The notes: generated by a model not told the origin, from the letters alone. Shown: positions 53,829 through 61,261, counted from the stretch's first letter. The stretch: 64,000 nucleotides of DNA from Opitutaceae bacterium (GCA_028284385.1 JANQRT010000052.1:1-64000); one strand, 5' to 3'. A program made the numbers and translations.

Positions 53829-54164
53829 CTACCCATCTGATAGCATGACTGCTTCCACAGCGGCCGAGAACTCTTTCCAGTTGGCTTGTTGGTCCTCCAA
53901 TTGTTTGCGACCTTTGGAAAGCAGCTTGTAGAACCTCGCGTCGCGTCCTTTTTCAGAAATGGCTTCGTAACTCTTCACGAATCCTTTTTTTTCTAGACGA
54001 TAAAGCGCAGGGTAGAGCGAGCCGACGTTCAGGCTAAAGGTGCCGTTGGAGATTTGCTTAAGCCTTTTGGCGATACCCCAGCCGTGACGATCTTCTATAG
54101 CAAGAGCCTTTAGAATCAGCATTTCCAAGGCTCCGAGTAGCAGGTTGTTTGATTTATTTCCCAT
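53829..54164 (-). CDS. PadR family transcriptional regulator (cassette 4)
   Basis: A 111-residue PadR regulator with the signature LLLGALEMLILKALAIEDRHGWGIAKRLK and FSLNVGSLYPALYRLEKKGFVKSYE. It lies 87 bp upstream of ADOP 4. A 21-bp perfect palindrome (54191-54211) and a consensus -35 TTGACA (54215-54220 on the minus strand) lie upstream. The whole pair is bounded by the 75-bp direct repeats. Autorepression is inferred. Confidence 0.92.
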   Translation of the reverse strand: MGNKSNNLLLGALEMLILKALAIEDRHGWGIAKRLKQISNGTFSLNVGSLYPALYRLEKKGFVKSYEAISEKGRDARFYKLLSKGRKQLEDQQANWKEFSAAVEAVMLSDG

Positions 54165-54190
54165 ATTTCGCTTAAATATCTAGTTATTCG

Positions 54191-54211
54191 ATATTTCGAT
54201 ATTCGAAATAT
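54191..54211. promoter_or_regulatory. Palindromic operator of PadR cassette 4
   Basis: Perfect 9-bp arms ATATTTCGA/TCGAAATAT with a 3-bp loop, 27 bp before the PadR start. A -35 TTGACA lies 4 bp further out. The sequence differs from the sites of the other three cassettes. Confidence 0.65.
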
Positions 54212-54366
54212 AATTGTCAACACGAAATTCATGGAGTATCTGGGGGCTCATGCATTGAGCGAGAATCCTCAGCTCTCATAGAATATGTACTGGTCTGATT
54301 AGAATTATCCGTTGAGCTTGGTCAGATTGGCCGAGTTGAACGTCGGTTTGCTGTCAGGAATGTAGG

Positions 54367-54441
54367 TGAGTAGTGAGTGTTTAGCACGCTCTATGCTCAT
54401 CGTTCCCGGTCTTGACACGAGAGGAGCTCTGTTGGCCTAAT
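54367..54441. repeat. 75-bp direct repeat, copy B
   Basis: Second copy of the repeat at 51029-51103, in the same orientation. It ends 6 bp before the start codon of the acyltransferase gene and carries GAGAGGAG, which could serve as part of the leader. The sequences diverge immediately on both outer sides. Confidence 0.9.
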
Positions 54442-54447
54442 TCGTCG

Positions 54448-55560
54448 ATGCGCTTTGAATACATCAGCGGCTTAAGAGGAATCGCGATTCTTAGCGTAGT
54501 CTACCATCATCTCTTCTACCGATTCACCTCGCCTGGATTTGGCCAAGTATCGATTGGCGGATTAGATCTGCTTCCACTTAGTTTTCTGTCCAACGGTTGG
54601 ATGGGTGTGAATCTGTTCTTCGCTCTTTCCGGTTTCGTATTAGCCTATCCCTATTTTTCGGGGAGTCGTTCTATGGAGTCCCTTGGCGATGCCAAATTTT
54701 TCTACCAACGCCGCTGTCGAAGGCTGTTTCCACTGTATTTTTTCAGCGTGGCGATTTGTATGATATGGGTTTCTCCGATTGTGAATGCTGAAGATCCTTG
54801 GCGGGACTTGCTACTCATGGGAACCTTTACCTTCGTATTCACCATCGAGATGTTTGGCCCTGTGTATAATTGGGTCCTCTGGTCGCTGGCTCTCGAAGTT
54901 TGGTTCAGCGCGGTATTTCCTTTTCTACTACTTGGAATTAGAAAGCTGGGTATCACTTGGATAGCAATAGGAGTTTTTGTAGTTGCTCTTGTCGTACGTA
55001 TTTTGGGAAACGACGAATCTTTCAGCTATCTTGGCAACCTCTACATAAATCCGGCCAAGGACAGCTTTATCGGTCGACTCGATGACTTCATGACGGGAAT
55101 TCTTTGCGCCTGGCTTGCGTTTCATAATCGAGCTAATTTCATTTCCGGGAGAAACGCTGTGGCTTTTCTCGGTTTGGCGATTCTTCTTTTTTGGATCTCC
55201 TCAATGCTGTGGGACTACGTGCTTCTCGAAAAGCTTGGTCTCTCCTGGAGGGCTTACATTAGCCTCTTGCTGAACTTCTCGATTTTCCTCGCAATCATGT
55301 CCCTCCATCGGATGCGGAATTTTTTGAAAACAAGCATATTCGAAAATCGAATACTTACGTGGCCTGGAGCGATGTCGTATTCTCTTTACGTCTGGCATGG
55401 AGTTGCCATAGCCTGGATCATCCAGGGGCAATTCACGTTGGAGAGAATCGCTATCTATCTCCTGCTCGTGGGAGCGCTCTCGACGCTTAGCTACCGGTAC
55501 GTGGAATTCGGAACTGTTAAAAGCTGGCGGACTCTTTTTTACCCTACGGAGCGAAGCTAA
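54448..55560 (+). CDS. Acyltransferase 3 (OafA/YrhL-like) membrane protein
   Basis: An integral membrane O-acyltransferase of 370 residues that modifies polysaccharides or peptidoglycan-related sugars. The opening FEYISGLRGIAILSVVYHHLFYRF contains the conserved Arg and His; about ten hydrophobic segments follow, and the C-terminus has the SYSLYVWHGVAIAWII block. The ATG at 54448 is chosen since the conserved part begins immediately; a TTG-started frame runs into the direct repeat and is not believed. It is convergent with the DUF72 gene. Acceptor unknown. Confidence 0.9.
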   Translation: MRFEYISGLRGIAILSVVYHHLFYRFTSPGFGQVSIGGLDLLPLSFLSNGWMGVNLFFALSGFVLAYPYFSGSRSMESLGDAKFFYQRRCRRLFPLYFFSVAICMIWVSPIVNAEDPWRDLLLMGTFTFVFTIEMFGPVYNWVLWSLALEVWFSAVFPFLLLGIRKLGITWIAIGVFVVALVVRILGNDESFSYLGNLYINPAKDSFIGRLDDFMTGILCAWLAFHNRANFISGRNAVAFLGLAILLFWISSMLWDYVLLEKLGLSWRAYISLLLNFSIFLAIMSLHRMRNFLKTSIFENRILTWPGAMSYSLYVWHGVAIAWIIQGQFTLERIAIYLLLVGALSTLSYRYVEFGTVKSWRTLFYPTERS

Positions 55561-55571
55561 TCCTTGTTCTA

Positions 55572-56468
55572 TTAAAATAGATCGAGCTGTTCCTCTTTTT
55601 CTACTCTTGGAACACCATCGCTCGCGAGTTTAGGAAATTCCGGCAGAAGCGGGTTCAACTTTCTAAGCTGTTCGTGCAAAGCCTTGCCGACAAAAGGAGC
55701 GAGGGTTTTATTCGCCGCATGGGCGAAGATGTAGGGCTGCTTGTTTTCAAGTATCCATTTATTAATGATTGGAGCCCATTCCTTAATCCAAGGCAGATTT
55801 TGCTCCATGTCGTTACCGCAAACAAGTCTTAGGAACGGCCGTTTGCCTTTTGCCGTTTTGCGAACCGGCATCTGCGGTTTGCGCGAGTGAGCTCTTTCTT
55901 CATCCGCATCCTGGGCTTCTCTTGAAAATAGGGGTCGGCTATCGAATATCACTTTATCCATTCCGATACTCGATAGAAGCTCGTCGAGTTTCTCTTCGCC
56001 CTCTCCTCTATCGAACCAGCTAATGTGTCGTGGTTCTAAGGCATATTCGAAATCCGATGGAAGGCTTTGCAGATACTGCTTAAGCGTATCGAAATTATTG
56101 ATATTGAAGGATGGTGGAAGTTGAAGGTAGGCTGGTCCTAGTTTGTCTCCATGCTGCAGCGAGTCTAGAATCTTAAGGAAGGCCTTCGTTTCTTCCCCGC
56201 ACTCCTTTAATCGCCTTTCGTGCGAGATTTCTTTTGGGAATTTAGGAGCGAAACGAAAACCCTCGCTTGATTCTGCCATCCACCTTTCGACTGTTGATAG
56301 TGGAGGCAGCGCGTAGAAAAGCGTATTGGCTTCAACCGTAGAAAAGACTTTCGAATATTCCGTAAGGAGGTTTTTGGGATCCGTTTTCGCGGAAAAAACG
56401 GGGCCAATCCAATCGCTATAGGCCCAAGCGGGGCAACCTAAGTAGTAGGGATGGTTTTGAATTTTCAG
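55572..56468 (-). CDS. DUF72 protein (YecE-like) without a standard start codon
   Basis: A TIM-barrel-like DUF72 protein of unknown function, about 298 residues. Conserved blocks are LGCPAWAYSDWIGPVF, VEANTLFYALP, ERWMAESSEGFRFAPKFPKEISHERRL, AYLQLPP and FAHAANKTLAP. Translation from the only in-frame ATG (56279) would lose about 63 conserved residues, yet the frame continues upstream with intact family sequence. It reads KIQNHPYYLGCPAWAY and is bounded by a TAA; the codons there are CTG AAA ATT, with no ATG, GTG or TTG. A CTG or ATT start is the simplest reading; a start-codon mutation is the alternative. HisI gene lies just upstream. Confidence 0.78.
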   Translation of the reverse strand: MKIQNHPYYLGCPAWAYSDWIGPVFSAKTDPKNLLTEYSKVFSTVEANTLFYALPPLSTVERWMAESSEGFRFAPKFPKEISHERRLKECGEETKAFLKILDSLQHGDKLGPAYLQLPPSFNINNFDTLKQYLQSLPSDFEYALEPRHISWFDRGEGEEKLDELLSSIGMDKVIFDSRPLFSREAQDADEERAHSRKPQMPVRKTAKGKRPFLRLVCGNDMEQNLPWIKEWAPIINKWILENKQPYIFAHAANKTLAPFVGKALHEQLRKLNPLLPEFPKLASDGVPRVEKEEQLDLF

Positions 56469-56526
56469 TTACGGTTAATAATTTGGAGCGCCGAAGATTT
56501 GGATACCCTGCAAACCGAGCATTTTC

Positions 56527-56988
56527 CTATTTCCCGTAGACTTCTTCAGGATCGAAGAGCGGTTCGCCACCATCGAAAACAAGCTCCCCTGTGTCGCGGT
56601 CCAGTTTTCTATAGAAGCAGGATCTGTATCCGTTGTGGCATGACGCCCCTTTTTCGCCGATTTCGGCTTTGACCAGAATGACGTCTTGATCGCAATCGGT
56701 TCGAAGTTCCTTAAGCCACTGGACTTGCCCGGACGATTCTCCTTTTACCCAGAGTTTACCTCGAGAACGGCTGTAGTAGGTGACCTTACCGCTTTCAATA
56801 GTGTGTTCCAGGGCCTCCTGGTTCATAAAAGCGAACATCAGAACTTCATTGGTATGTATATCGGTCGTGATACACGGAATGAGTCCTTTGTCGTCAAACT
56901 TTGGCTGAAGACTCAGGCCTTTTTCGATTTCCGCCTTATCAGAAGCGCGTTCCATTATGCAGCTCTTTGGCATAGTCGGGAGAATCAA
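56527..56988 (-). CDS. hisI: Phosphoribosyl-AMP cyclohydrolase HisI
   Basis: Third enzyme of histidine biosynthesis; opens the adenine ring of phosphoribosyl-AMP in the cytoplasm. The 153-residue protein has GLIPCITTDIHTNEVLMFAFMNQEAL, the SRSRGKLWVKGESSG block, and the zinc-binding cysteines in LRTDCDQDVILVK and GASCHNGYRSCFYRKL. An internal ATG at 56955 (MERASDK) may be the true start. It is 39 bp downstream of the HAD gene on the same strand and stands alone, away from any other his gene in this window. Identification is firm. Confidence 0.93.
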   Translation of the reverse strand: MILPTMPKSCIMERASDKAEIEKGLSLQPKFDDKGLIPCITTDIHTNEVLMFAFMNQEALEHTIESGKVTYYSRSRGKLWVKGESSGQVQWLKELRTDCDQDVILVKAEIGEKGASCHNGYRSCFYRKLDRDTGELVFDGGEPLFDPEEVYGK

Positions 56989-57027
56989 GGCGAGAGGAGC
57001 TTCCTTGTAAAGAGGATTTACCGAGTT

Positions 57028-57759
57028 CTATTGCGGCTGATCTTCTAAGGCGTTTACCTTCCGTTCCAGCAATGGAATCAGCTCTGAAAGCTTGGCAATG
57101 CGAATCGTTCCCGATGGGACTTCAACATTTTCTTGGCTGAGAAGGGCAGCTTGGAAGCCGGCGTTTCGAGCTCCGATTAAGTCCTCCTTCAAACTATCTC
57201 CAACATGTAGCATTCGAGAAGGCTCGAGTTCCAGTCTTTTAGCTGCGTGCTTAAAGATTCCTGCATGAGGCTTCTCGAAACCGATTTCGCTTGAAATGAA
57301 AAGATGTTCAAAAAGATTTTCGTATCCGAAATCCGATACTACTATTCGCAACCGCTTATCCCAATTGGATAGAATCGAAAGGCGATACCTAGCTTCCTTC
57401 AACGCTTTGAGAGTCGCGGTTGTTCCCGCTTCAGTTCGCCATCGTCGGCCATGGCCAAACTCGGTCCAAAGCTCTTCAAACAGAGAATCGAAACCCTCTC
57501 CAGGAGATTCCAATCCCTTTAGCGTTTCTTTGACGATACGTCGCCAGTAGTCCTTCTCCCTCTTTTCTCCATCAAGGATCTCGCTATTTTTGGATACATG
57601 GGAAAACGCTTTTCTGAAGCCCAACTCAAGTGCGTTTTCGGAATTATCCAGACCATGCCTGAGCATGACTTCACGATAAACCGAGCCTACGGACGGACTC
57701 GGCTGGAACAGCGTGTGACCGGCGTCGAAAGTGATCGCCTGGATAGAGTAAAGGTTCAT
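57028..57759 (-). CDS. HAD superfamily hydrolase (HDHD3-like)
   Basis: A 243-residue phosphatase-like protein. HAD motif I is ITFDAGHTLF, motif II is RLSILSNWD, motif III the lysine in IGFEKPHAGIF, and motif IV MLHVGDSLKEDLIGARNAG. The cap region between I and II has the helical type of the HDHD3/reg-2 group. Motif I lacks the usual second acidic residue (DxGxT instead of DxDxT), which also occurs in related subfamilies and does not by itself exclude activity. Probably in one transcript with hisI. Substrate unknown. Confidence 0.85.
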   Translation of the reverse strand: MNLYSIQAITFDAGHTLFQPSPSVGSVYREVMLRHGLDNSENALELGFRKAFSHVSKNSEILDGEKREKDYWRRIVKETLKGLESPGEGFDSLFEELWTEFGHGRRWRTEAGTTATLKALKEARYRLSILSNWDKRLRIVVSDFGYENLFEHLFISSEIGFEKPHAGIFKHAAKRLELEPSRMLHVGDSLKEDLIGARNAGFQAALLSQENVEVPSGTIRIAKLSELIPLLERKVNALEDQPQ

Positions 57760-57830
57760 GCAGTATTAGCTCTCATTTGAACATCGAATATCGATTATGG
57801 ATTTTCGAATGTTGAAGTTTTTTCTGCAAA

Positions 57831-58214
57831 TCAGTCTTTCTGGGCTTTCAGATTTCTCTCCGCTGTTTTGATGCTCTTTACGAAGATCGAGATCAATTCA
57901 TTACATTCGCAGCGGAGCTGCTCGATAATGTCTCCAGCTAGATAAGACTGCCTTTCGATGAGACGAAGCCAGATATTCGTTTCGCGAAGTTCTTTTAGAG
58001 CGATCTTCATTTTATGAATGAAGTCTTTTCTCGACTCTGCGCTTTGAGCCTCGCCGTAGTTGGGAGCTGGTGATGTTCCTGATCTGATTAGTTGTCCGGC
58101 AATATGCCTTCCTGCTCGATTCTCAGGTAAGCCTTCGACTATTGAAATTACCTGACCGGCAAATTCAACCAGTCGATCTTCAAGGTCATAGATTTTTGAT
58201 TCTTTCATTTTCAA
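57831..58214 (-). CDS. Four-helix bundle protein (S23/TIGR02436-like)
   Basis: A 127-residue helical protein of the group named after the product of 23S rRNA intervening sequences. It shows the features GRHIAGQLIRSGTSPAPNYGEAQSAESRKDFIHKMKIALKELRETNIWLRLI. Here it is an ordinary stand-alone gene with no rRNA gene near it. Its function is unknown; the family forms oligomeric four-helix bundles. The basic C-terminus (KSIKTAERNLKAQKD) is typical. Confidence 0.87.
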   Translation of the reverse strand: MKMKESKIYDLEDRLVEFAGQVISIVEGLPENRAGRHIAGQLIRSGTSPAPNYGEAQSAESRKDFIHKMKIALKELRETNIWLRLIERQSYLAGDIIEQLRCECNELISIFVKSIKTAERNLKAQKD

Positions 58215-58319
58215 GAGTTGGAAAACACTAAGTAGACTAATTTCTACTTACATAGAGTTCCAACTCAACAACTTCAGCCCTCTGCGGTTTCTTGTTCTTT
58301 TTTCGATATTCAACCCGTC

Positions 58320-58616
58320 TTAGCCATCGCCGAGTTCCTTCAAGAGCTCGTATCCATAGATGCCTGTGCTGTGTCCATCGCTGAAATGAAACCGTATGGC
58401 GTAGTTCCCTACGAATTCCCAGCTCGTGACCGTCACTCCTGAGTAGTCGGGATTCGTTTCTCCTCCGTACTGATTTCCGAAAATGTCTCTCTCTCCCTTC
58501 GTCGATGCGCTGGGGGATGCGGCTCTCAAGGCGGACCCCTTGATATAGCCTTCGCTTCCATCCTCCCATGAAAGGGCGATCTCCTCTCCAATCAATTGTA
58601 CCTCTTTTGGCCTTAG
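58320..58616 (-). CDS. DUF971 protein
   Basis: A 98-residue protein, from the ATG at 58616, of the DUF971 family, related to the N-terminal zinc domain of gamma-butyrobetaine hydroxylase and reported near Fe-S or folate genes in other bacteria. Visible blocks are PKEVQLIGEEIALSWEDGSEGYI, LRAASPSASTKGE and IRFHFSDGHSTGIYGYELL. The Cys positions seen in some members are replaced by Ser in LRAASPSAS; the Ser form occurs in other DUF971 groups, so it is not a defect. A start seven codons earlier is possible. Its role is unknown. Confidence 0.82.
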   Translation of the reverse strand, partial: LRPKEVQLIGEEIALSWEDGSEGYIKGSALRAASPSASTKGERDIFGNQYGGETNPDYSGVTVTSWEFVGNYAIRFHFSDGHSTGIYGYELLKELGDG

Positions 58617-58909
58617 CATCGACGGCAAACCTAGCAAACCCTTCTCCAGAGAGAAGGATAAACGCTACGCTCTCTTCAAGTCGTTTCCCCGGCAGGACTC
58701 TTCGAATTGTCGATGCCCAGATCCCCTACGAGTGGCCATCATCTCTTCTGATCCGGATCCTCCCATGTAAAACGAAAGCTAAAGTATGAGCTCCGCTTTG
58801 ATTCAGTGGGTGGATGGGAGCCTTAGAATGGTGGAAAGGGTTGACAAGTGGGAGAAAGTGGGAAGTTTTGGAGCAACGAACCTTTTTGTGAATTTTCGGG
58901 AAATCGCTC
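58617..58909. other. Intergenic region before mraZ
   Basis: About 290 bp with no supported gene. Short frames here run in both directions and lack family features. It holds the mraZ control sites at 58841-58863 and possibly a promoter for the DUF971 gene on the other strand. Confidence 0.45.
58841..58863 (+). promoter_or_regulatory. MraZ operator with -35 element
   Basis: TTGACA (58841-58846) followed by two TGGGA boxes (58849-58853 and 58859-58863) exactly 10 bp apart. TGGG repeats with this period upstream of mraZ are the known binding sites of MraZ, so autorepression of the division and cell-wall cluster is expected. Confidence 0.75.
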
Positions 58910-59380
58910 ATGAGCCCAGCCAGCAAGCCTCAGTTCGTTGGAAACCACCGACGAAGCCTGGATTCGAAGAATCGTCTCACGATTCCTTCGATCTGGCGGT
59001 TTGATGGCGACACCAAAGAGAGTGGTTCCGAGACGGGACTCAAGACTCTGGCCATTCCGGACCCCAAAGGCTGTATTGTCGTTCTGCCTCCTTTCCAGGT
59101 TTCCAAGATCTACGACGACATTACCAATCGATCGATTCCCGAGGAGGAAATCCGTCAGTATCGAGATGTTCTACTTCCTCAGGCGGCGGAAATCGGTTGC
59201 GACAAGCAAGGCCGCATCATGCTTCCTCAGTATTTTCTGGAATTGGTGGAGATCAAGAAGGACGCCGTTCTGGTGGGCAGCCTTACTAATTATCGAATTT
59301 GGAGCCCTAAGCGCTGGGCTGAGGTTGAGGCCTCTAACAAGGCGCTTCTCGGGCAAGTGATCAATCGAGCCATCTTCTAG
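58910..59380 (+). CDS. mraZ: Transcriptional regulator MraZ
   Basis: First gene of the division and cell-wall (dcw) cluster; a DNA-binding oligomer that represses the cluster through TGGG boxes. The 156-residue protein has two AbrB/SpoVT-like halves: GNHRRSLDSKNRLTIPSIWR (N-half) and AAEIGCDKQGRIMLPQYFLELVEIKKDAVLVGSLTNYRIWSPKRW (C-half). Length and order agree with the family. The boxes at 58849-58863 lie 47 bp upstream of its start. It is followed at 8 bp by a small ORF and then rsmH. Confidence 0.93.
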   Translation: MSPASKPQFVGNHRRSLDSKNRLTIPSIWRFDGDTKESGSETGLKTLAIPDPKGCIVVLPPFQVSKIYDDITNRSIPEEEIRQYRDVLLPQAAEIGCDKQGRIMLPQYFLELVEIKKDAVLVGSLTNYRIWSPKRWAEVEASNKALLGQVINRAIF

Positions 59381-59388
59381 TTATCGTC

Positions 59389-59682
59389 ATGAACACCCCC
59401 GAAAAACCAAAACCATCCCTCATCTCAGCCATCATGAGAGCGGCCGGTTTTAAACGCCGTCGCCGTGATCCGCTTCATCGGCTTTCGCTATTCGGCATGA
59501 GCGGTACTATCGGTCGTGGAGAGATCCGCCACTGCTCGACTTGGGATATTGGCGAATCCACCCCGAGCCATGCAGTCGAGCGACAGGACATCAGCGAAGT
59601 CGTCCAGGTGCGTCGCCAAGAATCGAGCCTCAAGTGGTCGCCTGAGAAAAAAGGCCAACTAAATGATATTATACGTCGCTAG
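59389..59682 (+). CDS. Small hypothetical protein in the dcw cluster (97 aa)
   Basis: Not recognised. It lies 8 bp after mraZ, and its end overlaps the start region of rsmH, a spacing that supports a real gene in the same operon. The product is basic (FKRRRRDPLHRLSLF near residues 22-36) and has no membrane segment or signal peptide. A small ORF between mraZ and rsmH is not part of the canonical cluster, so it may be lineage-specific. No function proposed. Confidence 0.6.
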   Translation: MNTPEKPKPSLISAIMRAAGFKRRRRDPLHRLSLFGMSGTIGRGEIRHCSTWDIGESTPSHAVERQDISEVVQVRRQESSLKWSPEKKGQLNDIIRR

Positions 59683-59701
59683 TCTGCTAGGTGTCTCGCT
59701 A

Positions 59702-60619
59702 ATGAGTGGACACGCCCCAGTTCTTGCCGAGGAAGCCTTAGAGCTGCTTCAGCCGCAAGACGGCGGACTATATCTTGATGCGACCTTTGGAGGCGGAGGT
59801 CATACTGCCAAGCTCCTTGAATCGGCTCATACTAGAGTCGTCGCCTTGGATCGCGATCCGGCCGCCGAGCATCGAGCGGCGTCATTGAAATCTCGTTACG
59901 GCGATCAGTTTGCTTTTCGCCACATGAATTTTTCGAATCTCGGCCAAATGGAAGAAGGACCCTTCGACGGCATTCTGTTCGATTTCGGAGTATCTTCCTT
60001 TCAATTGGATCAACTGGAGAGGGGCTTTTCCTTCAAAGGATCAGGGCCTCTCGACATGAGAATGAATCCCCATTCCGGACTCTCGGCAAGGGACTGGCTC
60101 GCTACCGCAAGTCGCGACCAGCTTTGCCAGGCCATCCGGGATTTTGGAGAAGAAAAGAACTGGCGAAGAATCGTCAATGCCATCATTGACGCTCGCGGCG
60201 CATCCCAGCTCAGCACCACAGCTGACCTATCCGACCTAATCCTATCCTGTACTCCAGCTAGGATGCGTTTCGGCTCGAAAATTCACCCAGCTACGAAGGC
60301 CTTTCAGGGCATTCGCATAGCGGTGAACGAAGAGCTCTCCGCCATTGAAGAGGGGCTTCCCTCAGCCTTCGAAAAGCTCAAGCTAGGTGGCGTTCTTTGC
60401 GTGATCAGCTTCCATTCGCTGGAAGATCGAATCGCAAAGAGGCTGTTTAGGAAATGGGCGGGAAGACCTGAGGGAGCAGGCGATCACCGACCGCAGGACA
60501 TGCGGGAAGTGAAGGCCGAGCTCCTAAACCGACGACCCATAACGGCCAGCGACAGGGAGGTCGCTGACAATCCGCGGAGCCGCTCCGCGAAACTTAGAGG
60601 ACTAAGGAAGGTCGCGTAG
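59702..60619 (+). CDS. rsmH: 16S rRNA m4C1402 methyltransferase RsmH (MraW)
   Basis: SAM-dependent methyltransferase acting on the decoding region of 16S rRNA. The 305-residue form from the ATG at 59702 starts SGHAPVLAEEALELLQP, as in other RsmH proteins, and has AGGTG upstream as a ribosome site; a longer frame begins at 59663. The SAM-binding block is LDATFGGGGHTAKLLE, then FDGILFDFGVSSFQLD and GVLCVISFHSLEDRIAKRLFR near the C-terminus. It overlaps the preceding small ORF and is followed by another small ORF 40 bp on. Confidence 0.94.
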   Translation: MSGHAPVLAEEALELLQPQDGGLYLDATFGGGGHTAKLLESAHTRVVALDRDPAAEHRAASLKSRYGDQFAFRHMNFSNLGQMEEGPFDGILFDFGVSSFQLDQLERGFSFKGSGPLDMRMNPHSGLSARDWLATASRDQLCQAIRDFGEEKNWRRIVNAIIDARGASQLSTTADLSDLILSCTPARMRFGSKIHPATKAFQGIRIAVNEELSAIEEGLPSAFEKLKLGGVLCVISFHSLEDRIAKRLFRKWAGRPEGAGDHRPQDMREVKAELLNRRPITASDREVADNPRSRSAKLRGLRKVA

Positions 60620-60659
60620 CAAAATGATAAATACACATTGGACAAGGAGTAGCAGGAAA

Positions 60660-60863
60660 ATGAAAAATCGCAGTACGCTTAAATCGATCTTGAATCGCCA
60701 ATTCGTATCCCTCGGAACCTACATGCCTCTCAAAAACGGCCTTTTCGATTGCCGTCGCGAAGAGGCCCTAGGGTCTGCTTCGAGCACGATATCTTTCAAG
60801 CCATTCGAACATACGTATCCGCTAATGAAGGACATCGACTCGATCCCCGTAGAGACTAAATGA
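60660..60863 (+). CDS. Small hypothetical protein upstream of ftsL (67 aa)
   Basis: Not recognised. From the ATG at 60660 (preceded by AAGGAG about 15 bases upstream and AGGAAA immediately before the start) it encodes MKNRSTLKSILNRQFVSLG, a basic peptide without membrane segment. Its TGA overlaps the ATG of the FtsL-like gene (ATGA), which indicates coupled translation and supports expression. A longer frame begins at 60624. No homologous family known to me. Confidence 0.55.
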   Translation: MKNRSTLKSILNRQFVSLGTYMPLKNGLFDCRREEALGSASSTISFKPFEHTYPLMKDIDSIPVETK

Positions 60864-61255
60864 AACGAAAGGCCAAACATAGCGCCGCAAGTCGCATTCT
60901 TAACCGCATCATCGCGTTGTCGTTGACGCTCCTTTTCCTCTTTGCCGCCTTTGGCGCCGGGGTCGTGAAGCTGCGGCACCAGAAGTCGCAAGTTGCCAAT
61001 AGCATCAAGATTCTGGAAGAAGAGATTTCGGCCGAACACCGTGAGCTTGCCTCTCTTGGAATCGAGCTATCCAAGACCATGTCGCAAGACTACCTGATGC
61101 ATAAGAATGACGTTTTCGGACTGAAGCTCGAAAAGCCAAGTTATGCTCAAATTGTAAGGGTTTCGGAAGAGCAAGCGGAGACTCGACTGCTGAACAAGTC
61201 TTCTCAAGGTTCGTTTACCGCATATTTGACTGTCTATAACTCTCCAGGCGACTAG
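60860..61255 (+). CDS. FtsL-like bitopic division protein
   Basis: A 131-residue bitopic protein: a basic cytoplasmic head (MKRKAKHSAASRILNR), one membrane helix (about 17-38, IIALSLTLLFLFAAFGAGVV) and a periplasmic coiled-coil stretch (about 42-75, LRHQKSQVANSIKILEEEISAEHRELASLGIELS). This size and layout, between rsmH and ftsI, is the position of FtsL, a poorly conserved partner of FtsB and FtsQ in the divisome. Sequence identity alone would not prove it; the call rests on synteny and topology, so no symbol is given. Confidence 0.75.
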   Translation: MKRKAKHSAASRILNRIIALSLTLLFLFAAFGAGVVKLRHQKSQVANSIKILEEEISAEHRELASLGIELSKTMSQDYLMHKNDVFGLKLEKPSYAQIVRVSEEQAETRLLNKSSQGSFTAYLTVYNSPGD

Positions 61256-61261
61256 GCGATA

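Noticed and set aside
27541..54447. Genomic island inserted by a transposon or integrase
   Set aside because: No transposase, integrase, tRNA attachment site or terminal inverted repeats were found. Only the 75-bp direct repeats around one cassette support mobility.
58237..58569. 110-codon minus-strand ORF overlapping the DUF971 gene
   Set aside because: Out-of-frame shadow of the DUF971 gene; Arg-rich composition typical of a wrong frame.
58640..58800. Possible structured RNA between DUF971 and mraZ
   Set aside because: I compared it by eye with RNase P, SRP, 6S and tmRNA landmarks and found none of their conserved cores.
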